A DNA stretch of 20,219 bases, from the NCBI GenBank assembly GCA_018714545.1, contig DVNG01000081.1:1-20219 (forward strand), given 5' to 3'. Source of the DNA: Limousia pullorum (GTDB taxonomy: Bacteria; Bacillota; Clostridia; Oscillospirales; Acutalibacteraceae). The notes below the pieces were generated by a model. That model worked only from the letters and a program-made list of their open reading frames with translations, did no database searches and was not told the origin of the DNA. The position numbers and the translations under genes are program-made. This document shows positions 1 through 7,390 of the stretch, piece by piece. Position 1 is the stretch's first letter. Every line of letters starts with the position of its first letter.

Positions 1-206
1 GTTCCCACTGTAACAGTAGCGGCTTGACCTGTAGGACCCTGAGGACCGGGAGGTCCCTGAATTCCTTGAGGACCCTGAGGTCCCTGGGGACCTGTACAGC
101 AGCAGTTACAGCAGCAATCGTGACATTTGCAGCAGCAGTCTTTCTCACAGCAATCATATTCGTGGGTGGCAAAAATTCCGCCCTGACAATTATCGTTGCA
201 AGACAA
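1..206 (-). CDS. Cysteine-rich, collagen-like surface protein (5' part only)
   Basis: This is the N-terminal part of a gene running off the left edge; 68 codons are present. Reading the minus strand from a TTG at 206-204 gives an N-terminal region of about 40 residues with 15 cysteines, many in CC or CCC clusters. It is followed by Gly-X-Y collagen triplets (GPQ, GPQ, GPQ, GIQ, GPP, GPQ, GPT) and then an Ala/Thr/Val stretch of the kind that leads into the C-terminal domain of BclA-like proteins. The TTG start is chosen because GGAGGAG (218-212) lies five bases upstream, no ATG is available, and an in-frame stop lies nine codons before. Collagen-like proteins of Firmicutes are commonly exosporium or cell-surface filaments; a surface or spore-coat role here is inference. 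The clustered cysteines suggest metal binding or disulfide cross-linking. The C-terminal domain cannot be seen. Confidence 0.75.
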   Translation of the reverse strand, partial: MSCNDNCQGGIFATHEYDCCEKDCCCKCHDCCCNCCCTGPQGPQGPQGIQGPPGPQGPTGQAATVTVG

Positions 207-250
207 TATAACTCCTCCGTTTTCTGAAAATTAAAATTTATAAAAGACCT

Positions 251-268
251 CGCCGCTCTTCTGCGGCG
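251..268. other. GC-rich hairpin in the collagen-gene leader
   Basis: CGCCGC (251-256) and GCGGCG (263-268) form a perfect 6-bp stem with a 6-base loop. It lies about 45 bases upstream of the TTG start of the minus-strand collagen-like gene, in what should be its 5' untranslated region. It has no adjacent T-run on either strand, so it is unlikely to be a terminator. The rest of the intergenic stretch 269-406 holds nothing else I can name. Confidence 0.35.
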
Positions 269-406
269 TCTGACCATGGCCTTATTACATATTATGCGGC
301 TTTAATCATTTCGTGATTTAAACTAATTAACGAGCGAAAAAGCTAATTTTGACAAATTTTTCCTGCAAAAGTCACAAAAGTGTAATACTTGTAACAGCCT
401 AAAGCC

Positions 407-435
407 TTGTATTGAAAAAAGCGTCATGTTATAAT
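407..435 (+). promoter_or_regulatory. Sigma-A-type promoter of the pseudokinase gene
   Basis: TTGTAT (407-412), a 17-base spacer, and TATAAT (430-435) preceded by TGT, which fits an extended -10 element. It lies 54 bases before the ATG at 490, which has AAGGAGG at 478-484. Confidence 0.5.
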
Positions 436-489
436 TAAAGTACTAAGGTGCGCAATGTAAAAAATGTGTAAAATTATAAGGAGGTAAAT

Positions 490-2127
490 ATGGCGTTATG
501 CATGGGTTGTATGGCTGAAATAGGCAGAAACACTACTTGTCCATATTGTGGTTTTAAGACTACAGAGAAGCAGCGTTCGCCATTTTTGCCGTATTCTACA
601 ATTATAGGCGGCCGGTATTTGGTGGGAAGAGTAACCGAGATAAACGGTGAAAGTACGTCATATATCGGATATGACCGTGTACAAAATAAAACAATAATGA
701 TAAAGGAGTTTTTGCCGGCAGGCTTTTTTGTTCGCAAAAAGGGCGAAATCAGATTAGAGCCTGTTGCGGAAAAACAGGATAAATTTTTTAAACTTCTCAA
801 TGAGTTTAAAGAATACTTTATACAGTTGTCGGAATTTGCCGATTTAACCTGTATGCCAAGAATACATAATATATTTGAAGAAAACAATTCCTGCTACGTT
901 ATAGAAAATTATGAACCTCTTATTCCTTTGGAGGATTATTTGGACGAATGCGGAGGATATTTGGAGTGGGACAGGGCAAGACTTTTGTTTATGCCGCTGG
1001 TTACTCTTTTGGAAGCCTTTCATAGAAGAGAAATAGGACACTACGGAGTAGCCCCAAAGAATATTTATGTTACAAAGCATAACAAGCTTAAAATATACGG
1101 ATTTGCAACAGAAAACGAGAGAAAAAGAGGAACACCTCTGCGTTCTCAGCTGTACACGGGTTTTTCAGCTCCGGAACAATACATAACCGGAGAAAACCTT
1201 ACAATAGAAACAGATATTTACGGAATTACAGCTACTCTGTTTTATGTGCTTACGGGAACTGTGCCGGAAAGCGCAAGCAAAAGACTGGTGGACGGCAAGC
1301 TTTTGTTGGGTACAAGTATTGTTAAAAGGATTCCGCCTCATGTTGTGGTTGCTTTGGCAAACGGACTGCAAATCGGCAGAAGCAAAAGAACCTCAGATTT
1401 CGATACGCTTAGAAATCAGGTTTCCGCATCTTCCGCAGTCAAGGCTATACAGGAAGAAATTTCAAGGACAACCACATTAAATAAGATTGAATACGGCGTT
1501 TCGGAAGCAAAAAAGAAAAACGGCAACGGAGTTGCCACAGTGCTTATTTCTTCAATTCTCACCACAATAGCACTGAGCGTAATTTTGTTTGTATTCTTTT
1601 TTGACGATATGATTTTGGGTACTCACAATAACGAGATATCCGTGTCCACAAAAAACACCGCTCTTATGGAGCAGCTTACTGTCACAGATTCTGCTGCGTC
1701 AACAGAGCCGGGAGAGGTCGCTTTGAGCAATTTTGTGGGACTTGATTACGGAAGTGCGTCGGACGAAGCGGAAAACACCGGAGTAATCCTGTATAAGTCC
1801 TCAGAGCCGGTATATAACGATGAAGTTCCTATGGGAAAAATAATTTCTCAATATCCTGTACAGGGTACTTTGGTTGACAGTAAATCGGGAAATGTAGCGG
1901 TTTACGTAGAGGTTAGCAGCGGTTCTCTTATGAGGGAGCTTCCCGATATTGAAAATCTCACCTTAGAGGAAGCGGCTCAGAAAATTGCAGATGCAGGATT
2001 GCTGGCAACAGCCAAAAGAGTTGAAGACAGCGAATATGAGTCCGGTACGGTTTTAGGTTATGACGGATATAAGTCAAAAGATAAAATCGAGGTTGGCTCT
2101 ACAGTTACCATAATTGTTGCCCAATGA
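490..2127 (+). CDS. Zinc-ribbon pseudokinase with transmembrane helix and two PASTA domains
   Basis: A 545-residue predicted membrane protein. Order: a CxxC...CxxC zinc ribbon (Cys4, 7, 17, 20); a Ser/Thr-kinase-like domain (about 40-310); one transmembrane helix (about 349-371); an extracellular part with two PASTA-like repeats (about 412-477 and 482-545). The kinase fold is recognised from MIKEF with Lys72, the IKEFLP segment common in clostridial kinases, the catalytic-loop Asn191 and the APE motif (227-229). However, the HRD position reads H184-Y-G186 and the DFG position reads G204-F-A206, so both catalytic aspartates are glycine. The glycine-rich loop is also poor. I infer a pseudokinase: PASTA domains outside may sense muropeptides or cell wall, and the inner domain may act as a scaffold. 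AAGGAGG at 478-484 supports the start. It is followed by the phosphonate operon after a 124-base gap, so co-function is not established. Confidence 0.85.
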   Translation: MALCMGCMAEIGRNTTCPYCGFKTTEKQRSPFLPYSTIIGGRYLVGRVTEINGESTSYIGYDRVQNKTIMIKEFLPAGFFVRKKGEIRLEPVAEKQDKFFKLLNEFKEYFIQLSEFADLTCMPRIHNIFEENNSCYVIENYEPLIPLEDYLDECGGYLEWDRARLLFMPLVTLLEAFHRREIGHYGVAPKNIYVTKHNKLKIYGFATENERKRGTPLRSQLYTGFSAPEQYITGENLTIETDIYGITATLFYVLTGTVPESASKRLVDGKLLLGTSIVKRIPPHVVVALANGLQIGRSKRTSDFDTLRNQVSASSAVKAIQEEISRTTTLNKIEYGVSEAKKKNGNGVATVLISSILTTIALSVILFVFFFDDMILGTHNNEISVSTKNTALMEQLTVTDSAASTEPGEVALSNFVGLDYGSASDEAENTGVILYKSSEPVYNDEVPMGKIISQYPVQGTLVDSKSGNVAVYVEVSSGSLMRELPDIENLTLEEAAQKIADAGLLATAKRVEDSEYESGTVLGYDGYKSKDKIEVGSTVTIIVAQ

Positions 2128-2251
2128 TATGTTTTTTACATAAAAATTACTTTTTCGCAAAGTTGTAAGCTGATTTATTTACTTTAATTAAGATATGTGA
2201 TATTATAAACATCAGAACGACTGTCTTTAAATTTTTTAGGGGTGATAAGAA

Positions 2252-3349
2252 ATGAAATATTCACAGAAGCTTTTGTTTACTCCCGGTCCTTTGTCCACCA
2301 CAATGTCTGTAAAAGAGGCAATGCTCGTGGATTTGGGAACAAGAGATATTGAATATCAGAATGTTACAAAGAGTGTAAGGGAAAAGCTCCTTAAAATAGC
2401 ATTGGCAAGCAAAGAAGAATTTTCTGTTGTTTTGCTTCAGGGAAGCGGTACATATGCGGTTGAGTCTGTACTTAATTCATTTGTTTCAGCAAATGATAAG
2501 CTTCTTATTTTGGCAAACGGTGCTTACGGCGACAGAATGGCTCAGATTGCCACAATGTCCGGTCTTAATTTCGAGAAAAAAGATTACAGCATGATAAGAA
2601 GCCTTGACCTTGCAGAGGTTGAAAAGGCTGTTTCAGAAAGCGACGCTACAATAGTTTCTTTTGTGCACGATGAAACTACAGCGGGCGTTTTAAACGATAT
2701 AAAGGGAATCTGCGATATTTGCAGAAAGTACAATAAGAAGATAATCTGCGACGCAATGAGCAGCTTCGGCGGTATTGAGATAAATCTCGACGAAGTTAAG
2801 CCTGATTTCCTTGTTACAAGCTCAAATAAGTGCATACAGGGTGTTCCTGGTTTCGGTATAATCTACGGAAGAAGAGAAGCTTTTGAAGCCTGCAAGGGCA
2901 ACTCAAAGTCTTTGGCTCTTGATTTGTACGACCAGTGGAAATACATGGAGGACACAGACGGCGGTTTCCGCTTTACATCTCCTACTCATGTGCTTTTGGC
3001 TTTTGACCAGGCTCTTGATGAGCTTGAAGCAGAGGGCGGAATACCTGCAAGAGCAAAGAGATACAGAGAAAATCAGAAGCTTATAGCTGAGAAGATGACA
3101 GAGCTTGGCTTTGAACTTCTTGTAGACCCAAATGAGCAGGCTCCTATGATTACAACACTGCTTGTTCCGGAGGGCTTGGACTTTGCAGATATGTACGAAA
3201 AACTCAAGGCAAAGGGATTTTTGCTTTACTCAGGAAAGCTTCCTAAGTACAATGCTTTCAGAATAGGAAATATAGGCGACCTGCATGCTCAGGATTTCAT
3301 CGATTTGGCTCAGGCTGTTAAGGAATATCTTGAGGAGGCAAAGAAATGA
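2252..3349 (+). CDS. phnW: 2-aminoethylphosphonate:pyruvate transaminase
   Basis: A PLP-dependent class V-fold aminotransferase of 365 residues, the usual size for PhnW. It interconverts phosphonoacetaldehyde plus alanine with 2-aminoethylphosphonate (AEP) plus pyruvate. Visible marks are TPGP near the N terminus (10-13), the PLP-ring Asp167 in CDAMSSFGG, and the Schiff-base Lys193 in SSNKCIQG. PhnW is often catabolic, but here it overlaps a phosphonopyruvate decarboxylase and precedes a PEP mutase. No phosphonatase (phnX) is present, so the direction is most likely biosynthetic: amination of the aldehyde to AEP in the cytoplasm. AGGGGTG at 2238-2244 gives the start. First gene of a three-gene operon. 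Confidence 0.93.
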   Translation: MKYSQKLLFTPGPLSTTMSVKEAMLVDLGTRDIEYQNVTKSVREKLLKIALASKEEFSVVLLQGSGTYAVESVLNSFVSANDKLLILANGAYGDRMAQIATMSGLNFEKKDYSMIRSLDLAEVEKAVSESDATIVSFVHDETTAGVLNDIKGICDICRKYNKKIICDAMSSFGGIEINLDEVKPDFLVTSSNKCIQGVPGFGIIYGRREAFEACKGNSKSLALDLYDQWKYMEDTDGGFRFTSPTHVLLAFDQALDELEAEGGIPARAKRYRENQKLIAEKMTELGFELLVDPNEQAPMITTLLVPEGLDFADMYEKLKAKGFLLYSGKLPKYNAFRIGNIGDLHAQDFIDLAQAVKEYLEEAKK

Positions 3350-4491
3350 GAGCAAGCTATTTTTGTAAAAAGCTCAGCGAGCTTGGAATAGATACAGTTT
3401 CAGGCGTGCCTGATTCACTCTTGAAGAATTTTTGTGAATATCTTGATAAATCTCAGAACGGTGAAACCGACGACGGTATAAAGTTTAAGCATTTTACCGC
3501 TGAAAACGAGGGCGGAGCCGCCGGCATATGCGCAGGCGCTTACCTTGCTACAGGCAGACCTGCTTGTCTTTATATGCAGAACAGCGGAATAGGAAATGTT
3601 GTAAACCCTATTTGCTCACTGTTTCACCGTGATGTTTATGATATACCTTTACTTATGCTGGTAGGCTGGAGAGGCGAGCCTGGTGTTAAGGACGAGCCTC
3701 AGCACGTTTTCCAGGGAAAAGCTACCATTAAGCTTTTAGAGGATATGGACATAGAAACCTTTGTTGTATCAAAGGATACCACAGACGAAGAGGTAAACGA
3801 ACTTTTTGAAACACTTGGAAAACTCTTGAAGGACAACAGACAGTGCGCTGTAGTTGTAAAGAAGGGAACCTTTGTTGACGAGAAGTCAAGAGCAAAAACC
3901 AACGGCAGAGATTATGTGAGAGAAGAAGCAATAGGCGATATTTTGAAGCTTATCGGAGAAAACGACCCTGTATTCTCCACAACAGGAAAAATCTCCCGTG
4001 AGGTTTACGAGCAGAGCGACAAAATTTACGGAAACCACAGCAGATGCTTCCTGACAGTTGGCTCAATGGGTCATACCTCAATGATTGCTTTCGGATACAA
4101 GGCAAATCATCCGGAAAAGAGAGTTTTCTGCATTGACGGCGACGGTGCAGTGCTTATGCATATGGGATCAATGGCATTTATTGCAGAGCAGCAGCCGGAA
4201 AACTTTGTCCATATAGTTATCAATAACAACGCCCATGAATCCGTCGGCGGTATGGATACAGCCGCAAAGCACGCTGATTTTGCAGCTATTGCAAAGGACT
4301 GCGGATATAAAAACGTTTACATTGCAGAGAATAAGGAAGAGCTTGAAAAAGCTTTTGCAGCAATCGAAAATAATACAGAACTTACCTTGATAGAGGTTCG
4401 TGTGGCTTTGGGCGCAAGGGATGACCTTGGCAGACCAAAGGAGACACCGAGAGAGAATAAGGCTGTATTTATGGGAAAAGTAAACGGCTGA
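3346..4491 (+). CDS. aepY: Phosphonopyruvate decarboxylase
   Basis: A 381-residue thiamine-diphosphate enzyme that decarboxylates 3-phosphonopyruvate to phosphonoacetaldehyde, the step that pulls the unfavourable PEP mutase equilibrium forward. Seen: an N-terminal pyrimidine-binding half opening with GVPDSLLK (20-27), the TPP glutamate in TAENEGGAAG (Glu55 or Glu53), and the C-terminal diphosphate-binding motif IDGDG (263-267) running to INNN (292-295), as in the Ppd/sulfopyruvate decarboxylase family. Length fits Ppd. It starts inside the phnW stop codon (ATGA overlap) with GAGGAGG just upstream, so the two are translationally coupled. The mutase gene follows 70 bases later. Sulfopyruvate decarboxylase is a relative, but the neighbours settle the substrate. 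Confidence 0.92.
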   Translation: MRASYFCKKLSELGIDTVSGVPDSLLKNFCEYLDKSQNGETDDGIKFKHFTAENEGGAAGICAGAYLATGRPACLYMQNSGIGNVVNPICSLFHRDVYDIPLLMLVGWRGEPGVKDEPQHVFQGKATIKLLEDMDIETFVVSKDTTDEEVNELFETLGKLLKDNRQCAVVVKKGTFVDEKSRAKTNGRDYVREEAIGDILKLIGENDPVFSTTGKISREVYEQSDKIYGNHSRCFLTVGSMGHTSMIAFGYKANHPEKRVFCIDGDGAVLMHMGSMAFIAEQQPENFVHIVINNNAHESVGGMDTAAKHADFAAIAKDCGYKNVYIAENKEELEKAFAAIENNTELTLIEVRVALGARDDLGRPKETPRENKAVFMGKVNG

Positions 4492-4561
4492 TTTAAAATA
4501 AGAGATTTTATAATAAATATGTTGAAATAAATGGCTGATGTATGCAGAAAGGAGAGCGGTC

Positions 4562-5866
4562 ATGAGCGAAAATAAAGTGGTTTATACATGCTTTTCCACC
4601 GATGTTATCCATAAAGGACACCTGAACATTGTCAACAAGGCAAAAGAGCTGGGAAAAGTTATTATAGGCGTAATGTCCGACGAAGCTGCTGTTAAGTATG
4701 ACAGATTTCCAACTATAAGCTTTGAAGAAAGACTTAATATGATTAAAAATATAGATGGTGTCAGCGAGGCAGTTCCACAGGAAACTGTAAGCTATAAGGA
4801 CAACCTTCTTAAATATAAACCTGACTATGTGGTTCACGGAGACGAGTGGAAGTATAACTACATGGCTCCAATCCGCCAGGAGGTTATAGATGTTATATCC
4901 CAGTGGGGCGGCCGGCTTGTGGAAGTTCCATATACAAGGGATGACGAGGTTAGAAAAATAGACAGACAGACAATGGAGAAGCTCTCCATGTCCGAGTTCC
5001 GCAGAGGCAGACTGAGAAAGCTTTTAAAGCTCAGACCGGTTGTAAAAGCTATTGAGGTACACAGCGGTCTTACAGGACTTATTGCGGAAAAGACAGTTGT
5101 GGAGAACAACGGTGAGGTTGACCAGTTTGACGCAATGTGGATATCAAGCCTTTGCGACAGTACAGCAAAGGGCAAGCCTGATATTGAATTGGTTGATATG
5201 TCCTCAAGAATAAGAACCATTGAGGATGTACTGGACGTTACAACAAAGCCTATTATCTTCGACGGAGATACAGGCGGAAAGACAGAGCACTTTGTTTATA
5301 ACGTGAGAACCCTTGAAAGAATAGGCGTTTCCGCAGTTATTATCGAGGATAAAGTCGGACTTAAAAAGAATTCTCTTTTCGGAACAGAGGTTGAACAGAC
5401 TCAGGACACAATAGAGAATTTCTGCAATAAAATCAAAGCAGGAAAGAATGCTCTTCTCACAGATGATTTCATGATTATCGCCAGAATTGAGAGCCTTATC
5501 CTTGAAAAGGGAATGGAAGACGCTTTGGAGCGTGCAAAGGCTTTTGTTGGAGCCGGCGCAGACGGTATTATGATTCATTCAAGAAGAAAAGAGCCAGACG
5601 AAATCTTTGAATTTGTTGATAAGTTCAGAGAGTTTGACAAAGAAACTCCGATTGTTGTAGTTCCAACATCCTTCAATACAGTAACAGAAGAGGAATTTGC
5701 AAAGCACGGTGTAAATATCGTTATTTATGCAAACCAGCTTACAAGAACAGCTTTCCCGGCAATGAAAAACGCCGCAGAGCTTATTTTGAAGAACCACAGA
5801 GCAAAGGAAGCAGACGATATCTGTATGCCGTTTAAGGATATAATCACACTTATCGACAGCATTTGA
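4562..5866 (+). CDS. aepX: Cytidylyltransferase-like domain fused to phosphoenolpyruvate mutase
   Basis: A 434-residue two-domain protein. Residues 1 to about 135 are a nucleotidyltransferase-fold domain with HKGH (17-20), the HxGH motif of glycerol-3-phosphate cytidylyltransferase relatives. Residues from about 150 onward are PEP mutase of the isocitrate-lyase superfamily, with the diagnostic EDKxxxKKNS signature (262-271) and DGDTGG before it. The mutase makes the C-P bond, turning PEP into phosphonopyruvate. The fused domain is expected from the family to activate the final phosphonate with CTP, giving CMP-AEP for transfer to a glycan or lipid; that part is inference. The segment after PYT (residues 123-125), where homologues as I recall them carry an EGISST-like motif, reads RDDEV instead. 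The start at 4562 is preferred over 4538 because AAAGGAG (4549-4555) precedes it. It ends the AEP operon. Confidence 0.9.
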   Translation: MSENKVVYTCFSTDVIHKGHLNIVNKAKELGKVIIGVMSDEAAVKYDRFPTISFEERLNMIKNIDGVSEAVPQETVSYKDNLLKYKPDYVVHGDEWKYNYMAPIRQEVIDVISQWGGRLVEVPYTRDDEVRKIDRQTMEKLSMSEFRRGRLRKLLKLRPVVKAIEVHSGLTGLIAEKTVVENNGEVDQFDAMWISSLCDSTAKGKPDIELVDMSSRIRTIEDVLDVTTKPIIFDGDTGGKTEHFVYNVRTLERIGVSAVIIEDKVGLKKNSLFGTEVEQTQDTIENFCNKIKAGKNALLTDDFMIIARIESLILEKGMEDALERAKAFVGAGADGIMIHSRRKEPDEIFEFVDKFREFDKETPIVVVPTSFNTVTEEEFAKHGVNIVIYANQLTRTAFPAMKNAAELILKNHRAKEADDICMPFKDIITLIDSI

Positions 5867-5886
5867 TTTTTCTCACAATAATTAGT

Positions 5887-5926
5887 AAAGCTATTAGACT
5901 GCCTCAGGTTGTCTAATAGCTTTTAT
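5887..5926 (+). terminator. Intrinsic terminator of the AEP operon
   Basis: A stem of at least 11 bp (AGCTATTAGAC, 5889-5899; GTCTAATAGCT, 5911-5921) with an 11-base loop, then TTTATTTT. It lies 20 bases past the aepX stop and separates the phosphonate operon from murI. Confidence 0.85.
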
Positions 5927-5962
5927 TTTGGTTTTTCAAAATTTATATAGGCGGCAAAAAAC

Positions 5963-5992
5963 TTGACTGTAGCAAAGTCTTTGTGGTATTAT
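5963..5992 (+). promoter_or_regulatory. Promoter of the murI-DUF1934-argS operon
   Basis: TTGACT (5963-5968), an 18-base spacer and TATTAT (5987-5992). Predicted transcription starts near 5999, leaving a leader of about 70 bases before the murI ATG at 6072. Confidence 0.55.
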
Positions 5993-6071
5993 AAAATATA
6001 TGTGTAGAAGGGAATTTTTACCCTATATATCTGAAAATATGTGTCACAGAATGAAAGTGGAGGCGCAGAGT

Positions 6072-6884
6072 ATGTCTAATTCCGCAATCGGTATCTTTGA
6101 TTCAGGCTTGGGCGGTCTTACTGCCGTAAAACAGCTCAAAAAAGTAATGCCCAAAGAGAACATAGTGTATTTTGGCGACACGGGAAGAGTTCCTTACGGA
6201 AACAGAAGCCGTGATACAATAATAAAATACGCCAGACAGGATGCATCTTTTCTTTTGACCCATAATGTAAAGATTGTAATAGCAGCCTGCGGAACAGTGA
6301 GTTCTGTGGCGGAGTGTTTGAAAGAGGAGCTTCCGGTGCTTTATACCGGCGTTGTAAGACCTACGGCATTTGCGGCGGTTGCAGCTACCAAATGTAAAAA
6401 AATAGGCGTAATAGGAACAACAGCCACAATAGGAAGCCACAGCTATAAAAAGGAGATTATGAGATTTAATCCTGATATTGAGGTTGTAGAACAGGATTGC
6501 CCGCTTTTTGTTTCTTTGGTGGAAAGCGGATTTATCTCAAAGGATGACCCAATTGTTTCCCTTACCGTCGAAAGATATTTAAAGCCGGTAAAGGAAGCCG
6601 GAGTGGATACACTTATTTTGGGATGTACTCACTATCCTATTTTAAGCGAGGCTATTTCAGAATATATGGGCGACCATGTAGCTTTGATAGATTCCGGAAA
6701 GGAAACCGCCATATACGCCGCAAAGATTTTAAAGGAACATTCACTTTTAAATACAGATGACGACGGGCACACCTGTGAGTTTTATGTAAGCGATACGCCT
6801 GACGGATTTTCAAAGGTTGCGGGACTTTTCCTGGGAGAAGACGTTGGCGACTGCGTAAAGCAGATAGATATAGGCTGTTACTAA
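6072..6884 (+). CDS. murI: Glutamate racemase
   Basis: A 270-residue cytoplasmic enzyme converting L-glutamate to D-glutamate for peptidoglycan. Seen: IFDSGLGG with Asp10-Ser11, FGDTGRVPYGNRS, the first catalytic cysteine Cys73, and the second in LGCTHYP (Cys185-Thr-His187). The cofactor-independent two-base active site is therefore complete. The first motif reads ACGT, so the nearly invariant Asn after Cys73 is Gly74. The start at 6072 is chosen because TGGAGG (6058-6063) lies eight bases upstream and the protein then begins as the family does; an in-frame ATG at 6000 would add an unlikely 24-residue extension. It leads an operon with the DUF1934 gene and argS. Confidence 0.93.
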   Translation: MSNSAIGIFDSGLGGLTAVKQLKKVMPKENIVYFGDTGRVPYGNRSRDTIIKYARQDASFLLTHNVKIVIAACGTVSSVAECLKEELPVLYTGVVRPTAFAAVAATKCKKIGVIGTTATIGSHSYKKEIMRFNPDIEVVEQDCPLFVSLVESGFISKDDPIVSLTVERYLKPVKEAGVDTLILGCTHYPILSEAISEYMGDHVALIDSGKETAIYAAKILKEHSLLNTDDDGHTCEFYVSDTPDGFSKVAGLFLGEDVGDCVKQIDIGCY

Positions 6885-6905
6885 TTTTTTATGAAGGGAA
6901 AAAAT

Positions 6906-7355
6906 ATGGAAAGTAATTACCTGATTTCTATAGTAGGAAAACAGAAAATAGACGGTGAAACCGATACTGTGGAGGTAGTCACAGAGGGAAGCTATGTTTT
7001 TCGCAACGGTAAGTATTTTATAACCTATGAAGAATACGACAAGGAAAATCCCAGCGAACACTATACATCCGTTGTAAAGGCTGAGGGGGAGAAGATGGTA
7101 ACCATTATGCGTGCCGGCGGAATTTCCTCAAGACTCACCCTTGAAAAAGACCGCAGACATTACTGTCATTACAGCGTTCCGGTAGGGGAAATGATGATAG
7201 GTATTTATACATCCCAAATAAACTCCACATTGAGTGAAAAGGGCGGCGAGCTTTTTGTAAAATATACAATAGATTTCAATGCGTCCCTTGCCAGTGAAAA
7301 CGAGTTTCACATCACCGTTAAACATAAAAACGATAGTGCCGAATTGGTATTGTAA
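6906..7355 (+). CDS. DUF1934 (YwiB-like) beta-barrel protein
   Basis: A 149-residue protein recognised as DUF1934/YwiB-like from its layout: an N-terminal YLISIVGKQ strand, the central GEKMVTIMRAG segment, and a C-terminal run ending in FHITVKHK. The family is a small lipocalin-like barrel often found beside argS in Firmicutes, with no established biochemical role. The ATG at 6906 follows GAAGGGA (6893-6899); an ATG at 6891 would lie ahead of that ribosome site. It sits 21 bases after murI and 35 before argS, so all three are probably co-transcribed. Confidence 0.82.
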   Translation: MESNYLISIVGKQKIDGETDTVEVVTEGSYVFRNGKYFITYEEYDKENPSEHYTSVVKAEGEKMVTIMRAGGISSRLTLEKDRRHYCHYSVPVGEMMIGIYTSQINSTLSEKGGELFVKYTIDFNASLASENEFHITVKHKNDSAELVL

Positions 7356-7390
7356 TATAAAAGAAGAGAAAGAACAAAAGGGGAATAGAT

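Noticed and set aside
24..227. Plus-strand open frame across the left end
   Set aside because: It is the antisense of the collagen-like gene. The minus-strand reading gives Gly-X-Y triplets and a good ribosome site; the plus-strand reading is low-complexity Thr/Arg/Leu with no ribosome site.
6000..6071. N-terminal extension of MurI from the ATG at 6000
   Set aside because: This ATG lies right at the predicted transcription start with no ribosome site; ATG 6072 has TGGAGG at proper spacing and matches family numbering (Asp10, Cys73).
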